Shown: positions 20,233 through 32,473, counted from the stretch's first letter. The stretch is DNA of 64,000 nt from Lolium rigidum (GCF_022539505.1 NC_061510.1:98782292-98846291), one strand, 5' to 3'. Notes: generated from the letters alone by a model not told the origin. Translations and numbers: made by a program.

Positions 20233-22915
20233 CCAAGACCAATCTTGGACGCATCACGATAGACATCAAATGGCTTGGTGATATCCGGCATGATCGCATT
20301 GGGGCTGTGGTCAATCTGCTCTTGAGCTGTTGGAAACTTTCTTCACATTTGGCAGTCCATTCAAACTTCTTGTCCTTCTTCAGCAATTGTGTCATGGGTC
20401 GGGCTATGCTGGAAAATCCTTCAACGAATCGGCGGTAATATCCCGCTAATCCGAGGAATGCGCGGACCTCGGTCTGAGTGGTTGGGGCTTTCCATTCTGT
20501 GACAGTCTTGATCTTGGCAGGATCTACAAGAATTCCTCCCGCGGACAAGATATGTCCCGAGAATCCTACCTCCTTCAACCAAAACTCACACTTGCTGAAC
20601 TTGGCATATAACTTGTGCTGCCTCAGGGTTTCTAGGATTATTTCCAAGTGTTGTTCATGTTCCTCTTCGGTTTTGGAGTAGATAAGAATGTCATCGATGA
20701 AAACAACGACAAACTTATCCATAAAGTTCATGAAGACCTTGTTCATGAGGTTCATGAAATTGGCAGGGGCATTGGTTAATCCAAATGACATGACATTGTA
20801 CTCATACAGTCCATATCTGGTGGTGAAGGCAGTCTTTGGGATATCTGTGGCACGAATCTTCAGTTGATGGTAACCTGTCCTAAGGTCAATCTTGGAGAAT
20901 ACTGTGGCACCGGCTAGCTGGTCAAACAGGTCTTCTATCTTTGGCAAGGGGTATTTGTTTTTGATGGTGACATCGTTAAGTTTACGATAATCCGTACATA
21001 ACCGATTGGCACCATCTTTCTTATCCACAAATAAAACTGGTGATCTCCAAGGCGACGCACTTGGTCGAATCAGACCCTTGTGCAACATATCATCCAGTTG
21101 CTTCTTCAGCTCTATTAATTCCGCCGGGTTCATGCTATAGGCTCTCTGGGCTATAGGTCCTGTTCCAGGAATTAACTCGATGATAAACTCGATATCCCGA
21201 TCCGGGGGCATACCGGGTAGATCATCCGGAAACACATCAGCGTATCGACAGACGACCCTGATCTGATCCAGAGTTGGTTTGGCTACTCCTTGGTTGCAAG
21301 TGAAATTTCTGGGGAGTTTTTCAGACACATGTTCTATTGTTATTCCGGTGCTACTAGTCATGGTGATGGCCTTCTTGGCACAGTCTATCAATCCATGATG
21401 TTTCGCCATCCAATCCATACCTAGTACTACTTCCAATCCTTTTGTTCCCGTAACAATTAAGTTTGCAAAAAACATTATTTCTTGAATTTCGATGGGTACT
21501 TCTTTGCAAAATTTTCTAGCTTTAGTTGTGGATCCAGGTATTTGAACTATCATGACATGTTTCAAGCTGATTGGTTGAATCTTACTAGTGCTCACAAAGT
21601 CTTCGGTAACAAATGAATGTGATGCTCCGGAATCAAACAACACTCTTGCCGGTATTGAGTTAACAGAGAACATACCCAGCACCACATCTGGGGCTTCCTG
21701 GGCTTCCTCGGCGTTCATGTGGTAGAGGCGACCTCCGCGGTTATGCGGGTTGTTGGGGGCAAACTTCTTGCCGGTGGAGACACGGCGTTGCTGCTGAGCA
21801 GGTGCAGCGGTGTTGCCGGCGAGCTTGGCCAGCCTTTTGGGGCACTCATTGGAGAAGTGTCCCACAACTCCACATTCATAGCAGGTGATTGTGGACTTGT
21901 CCTTGGTTCCAACCGGAATAGCATTGCTCCCGGTCCTTGGTGCAGTGTTGGTGTTGTTGTTGTTGGTGCTGGGGGCTCGCGGCGGAGCGCGGTTGAAGTT
22001 GCTGTTGTGGTGCACATAGGAGTTGGGGTTGTTGCTGTTGTGATGGGGGCCTCCTGGCCTTGGGTTTCCTCCGCTCCGGTTCTGAAAACCGGGGCGCGAC
22101 ACTTGGTTCTGGGGCCTGCTGTTTCTGGGGGCAAAACCACTGCTTGAGCTAGGGCGGTATCTTGGGGCATTGCTGGGCCCACTCTGGTTCATCATGCGGC
22201 GCTTGCGGTTTTCATTGGCCTGGTGCAACTTGCCCTCCATTTGGATGGAAGAATCCACTAAGGCTTCAAGGTCAGCAAAGGGAATGTTGACCAGCACTGT
22301 CTGCATCTCGTCGTGCAGGCCGTTCAGGAATCTCTCCTTCCTTTTCTCATTGGTGTCGGTTTCATCGGGGGCGTACCTTGACAGGGTGAGGAACCTGTCG
22401 CGGTATTCTACCACCGACATCCGGCCTTGCTTCAGTTCACGGAATTCATCCCTCATTTTCTTGATCAAGCCTGGTGGTACATGGTACTTACTAAACTTGA
22501 GCTTAAAGTCAGCCCAAGTCATCATCTGTCCGGCATTTAATGCACGGGCGCTGGTCCACCAAGCTCTTGCTGGTCCTGCTAAGTAGTGCGTAGCAAACAG
22601 CACTTTCTCATTCTCATCCACTCCAGCTACTTCCAAGTTATTTTCCATTGTTTGCAGCCAATCATCGGCATCTAAGGGCTCTTCAGTTTTGCTGAAAACA
22701 GGTGGGTTGGTGTTTTGGAAATTCTTGAGTTTGGATCCTGGATGGTCATGGTGTCCATGGCCCAGCTGGTTGTTGGCTAGCTGCTGCAGTGCTGCGAGGC
22801 TGGCTTGACGTTCAGCTCTGTCAGTCTCCCTGTCTGCCATCAGGGTCTGCAGCAGTTGCATCATAGCATCCGAGTTCGCGTTGCGGTGAGCCATCTGAAC
22901 AGGTAGATAGATCAT
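20222..22915 (-). CDS. Gag-protease-reverse transcriptase polyprotein of the chromodomain element
   Basis: An 897-residue uninterrupted frame. Gag (about 30-260) has the block [11 protein letters not shown] and [23 protein letters not shown] zinc knuckle [14 protein letters not shown] lies near 343-356. The aspartic protease active site [12 protein letters not shown] is near 423-434. RT runs from about 600 with [41 protein letters not shown] and the catalytic FIDDILIYS near 737. The last ~25 residues are out of frame with the family, so the polyprotein is cut before RNase H. The start could instead be the ATG eight codons downstream (MAHRNANSD), which has a more usual gag N-terminus. The length and intact state show a recent insertion. 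Confidence 0.92.
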   Translation of the reverse strand: MIYLPVQMAHRNANSDAMMQLLQTLMADRETDRAERQASLAALQQLANNQLGHGHHDHPGSKLKNFQNTNPPVFSKTEEPLDADDWLQTMENNLEVAGVDENEKVLFATHYLAGPARAWWTSARALNAGQMMTWADFKLKFSKYHVPPGLIKKMRDEFRELKQGRMSVVEYRDRFLTLSRYAPDETDTNEKRKERFLNGLHDEMQTVLVNIPFADLEALVDSSIQMEGKLHQANENRKRRMMNQSGPSNAPRYRPSSSSGFAPRNSRPQNQVSRPGFQNRSGGNPRPGGPHHNSNNPNSYVHHNSNFNRAPPRAPSTNNNNTNTAPRTGSNAIPVGTKDKSTITCYECGVVGHFSNECPKRLAKLAGNTAAPAQQQRRVSTGKKFAPNNPHNRGGRLYHMNAEEAQEAPDVVLGMFSVNSIPARVLFDSGASHSFVTEDFVSTSKIQPISLKHVMIVQIPGSTTKARKFCKEVPIEIQEIMFFANLIVTGTKGLEVVLGMDWMAKHHGLIDCAKKAITMTSSTGITIEHVSEKLPRNFTCNQGVAKPTLDQIRVVCRYADVFPDDLPGMPPDRDIEFIIELIPGTGPIAQRAYSMNPAELIELKKQLDDMLHKGLIRPSASPWRSPVLFVDKKDGANRLCTDYRKLNDVTIKNKYPLPKIEDLFDQLAGATVFSKIDLRTGYHQLKIRATDIPKTAFTTRYGLYEYNVMSFGLTNAPANFMNLMNKVFMNFMDKFVVVFIDDILIYSKTEEEHEQHLEIILETLRQHKLYAKFSKCEFWLKEVGFSGHILSAGGILVDPAKIKTVTEWKAPTTQTEVRAFLGLAGYYRRFVEGFSSIARPMTQLLKKDKKFEWTAKCEESFQQLKSRLTTAPMRSCRISPSHLMSIVMRPRLVLDVC

Positions 22916-23131
22916 GAGATAAGAGGGAATTTTCTATGGCTTATTTTGGGTAAGTTTTATACTTAAAGACTTTTGATGGTGCACATAACACACAAACATT
23001 CATTCATTCATGACAAGCATCACACATTACAAACTAACATGCTTAAGGGTTTTAAGAACCCTTTTTCTCCAATCTACGATACATGGTGCGGGATACAACT
23101 CACACCTATATAAGTGAAGCTAGTGCAACTA

Positions 23132-23928
23132 CTACTCATCATCTTCATCCACATCAATGGGAATGATCCCATCCTCCTCGGACTCCAGAAACGCGTAGTC
23201 CTCCTCATCAGTGAACTCATCATCCTCAAAGTCGTTGTCGTCACTCAGGAAGTCATTGCCTCCCTGAATGTCGTCTCCATCCTCCTCCATCTCCTGGATC
23301 TGGTCCTGCTGGGTCCGGACAGTGATCTCCAGGGCGCGTATCTTCTCGCGAAGACGCTTGATGGTGGCATCCTTCTTGGCGCGCTGCAGGCGGAGTGACT
23401 TGCGGTCCTTGGCGAGCATCCTGATGGCGTCGGTATGGTGAGCCAAGGCCATCTGGGCACGGTGGTTGTGAACACGCGTCCGCTCCAGGTCCTTCCGGGT
23501 CTCATGAAGCATAAAGTCCAAATGCTGCACATGGATCTTGAGCACCGGGTGCGAAGAGAGTGCCATGGGTTCTCCCATGGTGTCGTGCCTCGCGAAGTAG
23601 GCGAAGCGGCTTCCCCGGAGTGCGGCGATGTTCTGTCCGCACACCCGAGCAAGTCCCTCCTGAAGAGCGTGAGCAAGCCCGTCCGGCCAGTTTGCATGCC
23701 TTGAAGGAGAAAAGGATCCTCTCCGAGATGGGAGGCTCCGAACTTCCCTTCAAGTCGGCGGTGATCATCCACCGCTGTTCCCCGGTGGGGGTGTCGTGGA
23801 TCCGGACTCCATGGAACTCGGGGAGGTGGGCGTTCGAGCCTCTCGGACACCAGGTACAAGTCGCGCTCGAACACCAGACTTCCTCCGTTCTCCAGATCGT
23901 AGGTCTCCGTCTGGACGTAGGGCTCCAT
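23132..23928 (-). CDS. Leader ORF upstream of gag, coiled-coil with acidic tail (function unknown)
   Basis: It lies between the primer site and gag, on the element's coding strand. A first frame opens at 23928 (MEPYVQTETYDLENGG) and shifts at about 23830-23650 into the frame 23644-23132. The second part is a long charged helix (RKDLERTRVHNHRAQMALA through IKRLREKIRALEITVRTQQ) followed by a strongly acidic tail rich in D and E and a terminal DVDEDDE. I recognise no catalytic motif. It may be an accessory protein of this retrotransposon lineage or a captured host gene segment. The shift means it is not a single clean ORF as read. Confidence 0.55.
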
Positions 23929-24140
23929 CTGAAAGTGAAATGGATGAGTAAGTTAGAGATGTGACTAAGTGTGGCAATCTTTTAGATGGATTTTAAAAGG
24001 AGGAGCATGGTCATCATCTTTGAAAAGATCTGGTAGAAGAGAGAATGAGTAAGTTTTTCCCAAGTATTCACTCAATTTGTTTTAGAAACTAAATTTTTCA
24101 GAACGTCCATTCTAAACTAGGGTCTCCTAAGGTCAAACAA

Positions 24141-24154
24141 TGGCTCTGATACCA
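24141..24154 (-). promoter_or_regulatory. Primer binding site, initiator tRNA-Met type
   Basis: Reads TGGTATCAGAGCCA on the minus strand, three bases after the LTR end. This is the standard plant initiator-methionine tRNA site. Confidence 0.9.
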
Positions 24155-24157
24155 ACT

Positions 24158-27100
24158 TGTCAACACCCGGATTTTTAAGTCCGGATGCCTATTATGTCAT
24201 ACATCGCAATCCCAGTGAATATTGTTGTTGCGAGGCATAATAGTTAAGCATCACAGTCATCATTCATTACAACTCATAAAGTCTTACAAATTAGAATCAC
24301 ATGATCCATATTACACAAATAGTTGATCTAATGATCAACGAACTGATCAACGAACAAACACAAGTTCATAGCGGAAGCGTAAGATACAAGGACTCTATAG
24401 TCCACGAGGCCAACGCTTGACGTTAGCGGACTCCTAGTTGTTGTAGACGTCCCGCCGACCGTCCTCCTCGTACCGTTGCTCCTCTTCATAGTCTGGCCAT
24501 TTGAATAGCCAGGGACACAGCCGTGAGTACTTGATGTACTCGCAAACTAATACTAGTGTAAGTGCTAACATTTCTAGTAGGGGGGTGCTAAGCTCTAGTT
24601 TATTTGCATAAAGCCAAATTTTAGTTTGCAAGTATTTACTAAAGACTTATTCATGTGCTAACTAACTCAAGTGGGAACATTAGTGTCATTCCCACAACTT
24701 TGTTGTGTTTTTCAAGTATACCCAAGTCACCATTCACCATTCATATCATCAACATGTTCAAATTCTAATACTCGGAAACCGTATGGCCTTTCCAACAGAT
24801 CCGTAACCGTGGACACGGCTATTCGAATAGGTTTACACTCTGCAGAGGTTGCACACTTGTGCCACAACATTTGATTTCATCCGTCGGGATTTCCCCGAAT
24901 CATCGTAACACGATACGCGGATCATCAACCATAACCTTTCATTTACTAACCCTAGTATGAGCACCTCTCCCCATGAGCTTGGCCTCCCAAGTGAAGACCA
25001 ATCGTCAACCCGGGAACCGCACAGGGCTTGGCCGTACAATTTACTTCAATTCACATCATTTCTCAACAACGGAGGCAGCCTCGGCATAACCCCTATGATG
25101 TGTGTTCAGAGGGAACTCATACTAAGATACATAAACTTCTAGTTAAGCCCTTACCCATAATCAGGTATTGTGGGGGTACTCAATAATTGGAAAGGTATCG
25201 CATCCAAACCAATATTAGTTTTTAATCAAAAATCACTATCTTCTCTTGGTCATATTCACCTTCAAAAGTCATTTCATAATCTTTATCATCATTACTTCAC
25301 CACACATGTTCCCATCTAGAGTAGTTATTTTTAATTCAGCACTAGCATCTAAGGATGAGGGGTGCTAAGTACTTTGCTTTGCTTCTAGGCTAACTTTGAT
25401 ACTCTTGTACTAATCTATCATTAACCCTATTGCATTATGAATCAACAGTACAAAAATAACAGTAAGAAAAACTTGGAATTAAAACTGGGAAATAGGCTCA
25501 TAAACATAAAGTAAATGGGTGGTGCTTGGCTCATGATGAGCTAGCACTTTGCAAGAGTATTATCTTGCCTTGGTTGGGAAACTGGTCAAAGTGGTCTTCT
25601 TCTCCTTGACAATGAGACCTCCTCCTCCGCCTGGATACTCCTCGGTACTAGCGTCTAAACTACGAATACGGGGTACACAATCATCATACCAAACAAATTT
25701 ACTAAACTAGCCACACTCATGATTTACACACCTTAAACTAGCATCACACATTGTTATTTAGTTGGTGGATGTGTTCTTCTTATTATTTAAAATAATTTCC
25801 TCTCATATTAATTTAGGTGTCATTTTAAATTACTTCTTAGAAATAATTTCCTCTCATTATCTTATTAAGATTTAATTTCTCTTATGCATAATATGTGACC
25901 TAGGTTGACCCAAGTCAACCTCTTCACACTTATCATTTTGAGAAAATGATTTAAATGGGGTGTAGCACCCCATACAATTTAATCTTAGCATGGTAAAGAT
26001 TTAATATCATCAACAAACCATATGAGATTTTTATGACCAGAGTCTTTACCTCATATTACATTGTTCATGACAAGATTTAAATGGAAGAAAATACTCCCAT
26101 ATGATTTACTAATATTTCGGACAATAGTTTTGACTAGAAATAGTCCTATAGTCCTTTAATTTAACTAGGCCATGATCATACACAGTAGGCATGGCATATT
26201 TTTGTATAAACAATTAATATAAGTGAAATGTGAATTATAGGAGTTGGAATTAACTTAAAAGCATGTTTGGTTGATTTTTAAGAATTATTCTAATGCAGAA
26301 AAGTCTCTGCCTTGTTTATTTTCCTATTTTAATTCTATAATCGATCTATAGTTAATTCCAGTGACATTGTATAGATAAATTCCTAAGGTTTCCGAATATA
26401 TAAAGTTTGTAAAATTTGGCTGAGTAGATTTGTCTCTATTAAATTTCAAAGTTAGCATCAGATTGTATATTCTATTTATTCTGGAAAATTCGAATTTGAA
26501 CTGGTGGGCTCGCGCGGGAAAACTAGCTGGGCTGCAGAGGGAAAAGAAGTTGGGCCGGCCCACTTCGCGTCCAGCGCGAGCAGGCCGTCTGACGGCGGGG
26601 GCCACGCGTCAGTGGGGCTTAACGCCCGAAACGGTGCGGGGTGAGGGGAGCCGTGCGATTAGAACGTGATCGCACGGTCGAGACGCGTCGTCGTCGACGA
26701 CGAGCGATGGACTCACCGGCGGCGGCAGTAGGGGGTCGGAGGACGCCTGAGGGCTCCGGCGGTCGTCGGAGGGGTGCGCCGCGTCGTTGTCGAGGACGAG
26801 GATCCCCCTGGTAGCAGCGGCGCTTCCTGGGGTGGCCTCCTGCTCCGGCGAACTCCGTGTACCGGCGGCGGCTTTGAGCTTGCGATTGGAGGACTCCGGC
26901 GGCTATTTGGTGAAATTAAGGTGGCGTGGAGAAGCTGGGAGAGGAGAGGAAGTGATCGGCGTGCTCAATTTGGTGGGAGAAGCCCTCCTTTTATAGGAGC
27001 GGAAGGTGGCCGTGGCTCTGAGGTGAGGTCAGCCATGGCGTCGACGGTAGGGTGGCGCAGGGGTACTGGCGATGACGCTCGGGCGCAGGCGAGGTCACGG

Positions 27101-28456
27101 CGGTGCTGTAGGGCTTGATTGCGGGGAAAAAGAGGGGCTACAGCAGCGGCGATCGTGACGGAAGCTTGCAGGCCATGGCGGGCTGTCGTGGACGCTTGCG
27201 TCACCTGCGGCGTTCCCGCGGTCAAGCGACGATGTCGGTGGGGTTGCTGGTGGTCTGGCGCGTCCACTGGCGAGCGGAGCAGGTGAGTGAGGGCGAGGAA
27301 CGTCGGCGCGCGTCACGCTCTGGCGCGTCCAGGGCGTTCGCCATGCGTGCACTGGCGCAGAGTGTGCACACCTGGGCGTGTCTGGGCGCGTCGAGCCTGG
27401 CGTGTGCACGCGTCATTTCGACCATGGGAGGGTTCGGGCTGACTCAGTGAGGTGAGAGGGAGTGGCCAGACATGGTGGTTGGGTCCAGGGTTGAGAGGTG
27501 AGAGGGATGGCATGGTGTGGCCATGCCATGCCACGGCATGGTCATGCCATTGCCACTGTGAGCCAGGGGAGGTGATGGCATGGCTGGGCACTGATGCTAA
27601 GGGGTGAGTGGAGGTGTCAGGGTGCAGAGAGGGTCAGGGTTGGACCAAGTCCAATCCCAATTTTCAGTATGGGCTCAATCTGGTACCCCGCTCGCCAAGT
27701 GTTCGAGCAAATGCCCGAAAGAACTTAATTTTTGAATTTTGAATTTCTTTTTGGTGGGTTGCAAACAGATATTAAATGTAGCATTTTGGTGGTGGTGGTG
27801 GTCAAAATGGAATTGAGATGCAAAATCACATTTTGCATATGATCTTACATATGTGAAAATGTTCCAACTTTGCTTGCTTCTCATTTGAAATTGGTGATGA
27901 ATTTGGGGTGGTGGCTTTGGGCAAAGTTGAAGTGCTTGATGTTGTCTTGGATGAGGTGCAAAGAAATAGCCAAGTGTAGAAGTGAAAAGTAAAAAGCCAG
28001 GGGCTCAAAGTGAGCATCAGGTAAAAATGGCACATATGACCATAATCATATGTGAGCTTATATTTGCTTCAATTTCGATTTGAAATGTGTTGGATGGTTT
28101 CCAAAGTTGTTAATATAGGTTTAGTATCCATTTACACCCAATGGTGCAAACCAAATTGGCCTAGATCAAAGAATGGTAAAATGGCCTAAGCCTTATGTGT
28201 ATGTGAAGTTAATTTTTTTTGCATTTCTTTTCTATTTCACTTTTATTTGACTTTGAGTGATCGAGTGATCATTGCTAGGGTTTTGGAATGAGGGTAACAC
28301 ATGTACAAGCATCATGGCAAAAGCACACTCAAATAAATTACTAAGGTGAGCAAATATGCATAATCCTATATGATGAGAAAAGTTTTTGTTGGCTCCAAAT
28401 TTTGGATTCTGGAATTCTCTCTTCTTGTTCATTTTATTGAAACTTGGGATGTTACA
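24158..28456 (-). repeat. 5' LTR of the chromodomain element
   Basis: A 4299-bp LTR, the promoter copy for transcription on the minus strand. It matches 14011-18308 almost base for base. The terminal pair reads TGTAAC...GTTGACA on the minus strand. Confidence 0.95.
26987..26995 (-). promoter_or_regulatory. TATA box of the chromodomain element's 5' LTR
   Basis: TATAAAAGG on the minus strand, followed by a pyrimidine-rich leader (CTTCTCCC, CACTTCCTCTCCTCTCCC). If used, U3 is about 1460 bp and the R-U5 part about 2.8 kb, so most of the long LTR would be transcribed leader. The same box is at 16836-16844 in the other LTR. Confidence 0.55.
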
Positions 28457-28663
28457 CGCGGGCCCCACCCTGGCCGCGCCGCCCTATGGGGACAGCCCCT
28501 CGGCGTCCCGTTTCCACTCGTTTTCGGCCTGGAACCTTCCTTTTGTCGTAAAAATATTTGCTATATAATCCCCCGAATCTCTGGAGGTCCGTATATCGTT
28601 TTCTCGTCGTGTTTTGTTTCGAGCTGTTTTCTGCCAGATATTGTTTTCAGATCTAGAGCCACC
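28457..28663 (+). promoter_or_regulatory. Internal GC hairpin right arm and TATA before ORF3
   Basis: After the TSD the right arm GGCCGCGCCGCCCTATGG (about 28472-28489) pairs with CCATAGGCCGGCGCGG at 13995-14010, so the chromodomain element sits inside the hairpin. TATATAAT at 28562-28569 lies about 95 bp before the ORF3 ATG, so a separate internal promoter for ORF3 is possible. That role is inference. Confidence 0.5.
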
Positions 28664-29167
28664 ATGTCTTCGTCGGAGCCTCCGAAGGACAGCTTCTTTG
28701 AGAACGTCGTCAACCCGTACATGAGCGAGTTGAAGATGCATCCCAAGGAATTGTTGCTCGTAGATGGAGAGTTGCAGATAGAAGATGTTCGGGGACCCAA
28801 GGGAGAAGGAAGCTTAAAGGACAGGATGAAGAAACTGGAACAAGAGGTCTTCACCTACAAGAAGATGGTTGAGCGTGAAGTGGACATCTTCCACAAGATT
28901 GTGTCTGAATTCATTGGTGAACATGAGAAGGAGACTGCAAAGCTGTGGAGCGATATCCTCTCACTTCACAATACTACCAACCAACTTCAGGCGCAACTTT
29001 ATGATGTTTGGAATCAAAACTGTGAGTATGAAAACAGGTTTAAACGCATTAGCGATGCTACTAGTTTCAGGATTCTCGAGACCAAGACATCGTTTGTTGA
29101 TGGAGAGCCTCTTCCCTGGAAGTCTGATGACGAGAAGAATCCACCACCATCACCACCGAAGGAGTAA
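28664..29167 (+). CDS. ORF3 of the Athila-like element, coiled-coil protein (function unknown)
   Basis: An intact 167-residue frame starting at an ATG in good plant context (GAGCCACCATG). It sits where env-like genes occur in Athila elements. The middle (about residues 48-125) is a long amphipathic helix with LKDRMKKLEQEVFTYKKM and EKETAKLWSDILSLHNTTN. The end is proline-rich (NPPPSPPKE). There is no signal peptide or membrane segment, so it does not look like an envelope protein. The open frame extends upstream to 28370 only because no stop intervenes across the TE junction, and that part is not the gene. I do not recognise a family. The intact frame in an element with a broken pol is notable. 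Confidence 0.6.
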   Translation: MSSSEPPKDSFFENVVNPYMSELKMHPKELLLVDGELQIEDVRGPKGEGSLKDRMKKLEQEVFTYKKMVEREVDIFHKIVSEFIGEHEKETAKLWSDILSLHNTTNQLQAQLYDVWNQNCEYENRFKRISDATSFRILETKTSFVDGEPLPWKSDDEKNPPPSPPKE

Positions 29168-30958
29168 ATTCATCATCGGTATTGGCATCCCCTTGGTTTG
29201 TTCCAAGCTTGGGGGAGTGCCGCGGTATCACATCATCACTATCTTTATCTTTTACAATCAAGTAGAGTCATATCATGAGTATGGAAGTTATCATATAGAA
29301 TAGTTTGCAGTGTGGAAGTATCTCTCTTAGTTGGTTATCTATGTATCCGTTGGTGTGAGTTATCGTTATGGAATATTAATGAGAAGTCTTATCATTTACT
29401 CTTTGCACACCTTATTTTAGTTTGCAATTTCTTTTATATGATTACTCTTGACATTAGTATTGATATCACTTTGGGAGCATCAAGTAAATCTATTTGGTTT
29501 TGGCAAACTTAGCATTGGTAAATAGCAACAACACCTTGATGTTTAAATAGAAAAGGGAAATACATGTAGATATATTACTCTATTATCTTTATGCTAATGA
29601 GTTTAGTATTCTGAAGTTAAAATTGCTTGTGCTTATGAGAAAGATGCATGATTGTTTCTATCACATGTATATTTGTTTGTTTCCCTCAACCTTTATGCTT
29701 GCTATCAAACCTTGCTAGCCAAAGACTCGTATTGAGAGGGAATACTTCTCATGCATCCATAACCTTAGACCAAACCCATGCCATTTGTGTCCACCATAAC
29801 TACCTACTATGTGGTATTTTGTGCCACTCCAAGTAAATACTTCATGTGCTACCTTTAAATAATTCAAACTATATTACTCCTTATTTGTGTCAATGTTTTA
29901 TAGCTCATGAGGAAGTATGTGGTGTTTTATCTTTCAATCTTGTTGGGCGGACTTTCACCAATGGACTAGTGGCACATCCGCTTATCCAATAATTTTGCAA
30001 TAAGAGCAGGCAACGGGGTTCCCAGCCCCAATTAATAACTTTCATTAATAATTCTCTTCACATGTTTTGCCCTGATTTATCAGTAAGCAACTTAATTTTG
30101 CAATAGACACTCCTCCATGGTATGTGAATGTTGGAAGGCACCCGAGGATTCGGTTAGCCATGGCTTATGAAAGCAAAGGTTGGGGGAGTGTCATCCATAA
30201 TAAAACTAAAATACATGTGTAAACAAAAGAGAAGGGGGATGATCTACCTTGCTGGTAGAGATGACGTCCTTCATGGGAGCCGCTCTTGGAAGGTCTGTTT
30301 GGCAAGGGGGTTAAAGTGCCCGCTACCATTCGTTGACAACAACAAACACCACTCAAAATCTTACTTTTATGCTCTTTATATGATTTCAAAACTTGAAAAG
30401 CTCTAGCACATGATTTAATCTCTGCTTCCCTCTGCGAAGGGCCTATCTTTTACTTTTATGTTGAGTCAGTAAACCTATTTCCCTCTATCTTAAGCAAGCA
30501 ATTGAGTTGTTGTGAACCAACCATTTATGCTATGATTTAATTAATCATGTTTTTTATGCTTTCTTGTTCAGTACATATTTTATCTGAATGAATATGACTT
30601 TGAAAGTTATCAATGTTTATGAGAAGATTTCTATGATTAAGGATGAAAGCCCTGACATATAATTCTGTTATGAAATCTTTGCTTAGAAGATAAGTGCAAT
30701 CCGTTAATAGTTCTCTGACCAAGAACAAAGTTTGCCATAACCAATCATGATTTCCTATGCACCTCTATTTGTGATTTCTCTTTACTTATTTCAAGTTGAG
30801 TTATATGAAGAGAATGTTTACTAGAATGTCTTGTGTGAATCAATATGATGCTTCTTGTCCGTATTTTATTTATCGAATCTTCACTCCATAAACATGTGGT
30901 CTTGTTTATTGAGCTCAGTTTCGCTTGGGGACAAGCGAGGTCTAAGCTTGGGGGGAGT
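29168..30958 (+). other. 3' noncoding region of the Athila-like element with three polypurine tracts
   Basis: No coding frame is convincing. Three purine runs are spaced across it: AAGCTTGGGGGAG at 29205-29217, AAAGGTTGGGGGAGTG at 30175-30190 and AAGCTTGGGGGGAGT at 30944-30958, the last touching the 3' LTR. Long parts of the segment 29940-30400 match, in reverse, the 3' region of the elements at 38357-57966, including ACATCCGCTTATCCAATAAT and the stretch around GGTTAGCCATGGCTT. Confidence 0.7.
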
Positions 30959-32468
30959 TGATACGTCCATTTTGCATCACTATTTTATATCATAATTTGT
31001 TGTTATTCATTGATATATTTCATATTTAGAGATGATACTTATGTTATTTCACCTATTTTGCATGTTTCATGATCATTGGAGAATTATTCACCGGAGTCAG
31101 GATTCTGCTGGAAAAAGCACCGTCGGGACACCATATTTCTGAAGATCAACAATTGACGGCAATTATACGAAAAATCCTATTTTTCCAGAAGACGAAGGGA
31201 GCCAAAAGGAGGGGCCGAGAGGGGCCGCCATGGCCCCCCCATAGGCCGGTGTGGGCCCTGCCCTGGCCGCGCCGCCATGTGGGGAGGGGGCCCACAGCCC
31301 CCTCTGGCCGCCTCTCCTTCGCGTACTTCTTCGTCCCGAAAACCTAAGGCACGGGGAGTTACGGAGAATTGACAGAGCCGCCTCTGCGGGGCGGAAAAAC
31401 ACCAGAGAGAAAAGAGCTCTCCGGCGGGCATGAATCCACCGGGGAAATTCCCTCCCGGAGGGGGAAATCGACGCGATCACCATCGTCATCGAGCTGGACA
31501 TCATCTCCATCATCATCACCATCATCTTCATCATCATCACCGCCATCTCCACCGCTGCATCTCGTCACCGCTGTAACGATTTGGGTTGGATCTTGATTGT
31601 TTGATAGGGGAAACTCTCCCGGTGTTGATTACTACTTGTTATTGATGCTATTGAGTGAAACCATTGAACCAAGGTTTATGTTCAGATTGTTATTCATCAT
31701 CATATCACCTCTGATCATGTTCCATATGATGTCTCGTGAGTAGTTCGTTTAGTTCTTGAGGACATGGGTGAAGTCTAAATGTTAGTAGTGAATTATGGTT
31801 GAGTAATATTCAATGTTATGATATTTAAGTTGTGGTGTTATTCTTCTAGTGGTGTCATGTGAACGTCGACTACATGATACTTCACCTTTATGGGCCTAGG
31901 GGAGTACATCTTGTATTCGTTTGCTAATTGTGGGGTTGCCGGAGTGACAGCAACCTAAACCCTCGTTAGTATATCGGTGCAGGAGGGATAGCAGGATCTC
32001 AGAGTTTAAGGCTGTGGTCAGATTTATCTTAATTACTTCTTGTATTTGCGGATGCTTGCAAGGGGTTTAATCACAAGTATGTATTAGTCCTAGGAAGGGG
32101 GTGCATTAGCATAGGTTTACCCACACAACACTTATCAAAACAATGAAGATTAATCAACTATAGGAAGTGAAAGCACTAGACTAAAATCCCCGTGTGTCCT
32201 CAAGAACGTTTGGTCATTATAAGTAAACAAACCGGCTTGTCCTTTGTGCTAAAAAGGATTGGGCCACTCGCTGCAATCATTTCTCTCGCATTTTACTTAC
32301 TCGTACTTTATTTATCTGTTACATCAAAACCCCCGAATACTTGTCCGTGAGCATTTACGGTGAATCCTTCATCGAAACTGCTTGTCAACACCTTCTGCTC
32401 CTCGTTGGGTTCGACACTCTTATTTATCGAAAGTACTACGATACACCCCCTATACTTGTGGGTCATCA
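30959..32468 (+). repeat. 3' LTR of the Athila-like element
   Basis: A 1510-bp LTR, TGATACGTCC to GGGTCATCA, followed by the TSD GCAAG. It matches the 5' LTR and carries its hairpin at 31232-31293. Confidence 0.93.
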
Positions 32469-32473
32469 GCAAG

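Larger units (their letters stand above)
14011..28456 (-). mobile_element. Chromodomain gypsy retrotransposon (Tekay/Del-like), full length
   Basis: A 14,446-bp element with LTRs of 4298 and 4299 bp. As transcribed they start TGTAACATCCC and end GGGTGTTGACA. The TSD CGCGG is at 14006-14010 and 28457-28461. The primer site for initiator tRNA-Met is at 24141-24154 and the polypurine tract at 18309-18325. The coding order on the minus strand is a leader ORF (23928-23132), gag-protease-RT (22915-20222), RNase H, integrase and a C-terminal chromodomain ending at 18355. Near-identical LTRs and a long intact first frame mark it as the youngest large insertion in this part of the nest. Its remaining frame breaks cluster at CAG/CTG sites. 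Confidence 0.95.
6678..32468 (+). mobile_element. Athila-like gypsy retrotransposon, full length, carrying nested insertions
   Basis: Bounded by two LTRs (1514 and 1510 bp) that both start TGATACGTCC and end GGGTCATCA, with a 5-bp TSD GCAAG at 6673-6677 and 32469-32473. The primer site is at 8202-8220 and the final polypurine tract at 30944-30958. The order is gag, protease, RT, RNase H, integrase, a GC-rich hairpin, a third ORF, then a long 3' noncoding region. This matches the Athila lineage, with an integrase block FMGPFP and protease block GASVS. Its net length without insertions is about 10.5 kb. Frameshifts and stops make it non-functional as read, though some may be sequence errors at CAG/CTG sites. 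It holds the 831-bp fragment 12581-13411 and the chromodomain element 14011-28456. Confidence 0.93.

Noticed and set aside
21715..22182. Long frames antisense to gag (21719-22147, 22170-22586)
   Set aside because: Shadows of the gag frame, which has clear domains on the minus strand.
28370..28663. N-terminal extension of ORF3 back to 28370
   Set aside because: That part lies in the chromodomain LTR and the TSD, so it arose only on insertion. The ATG at 28664 is the element's own start.
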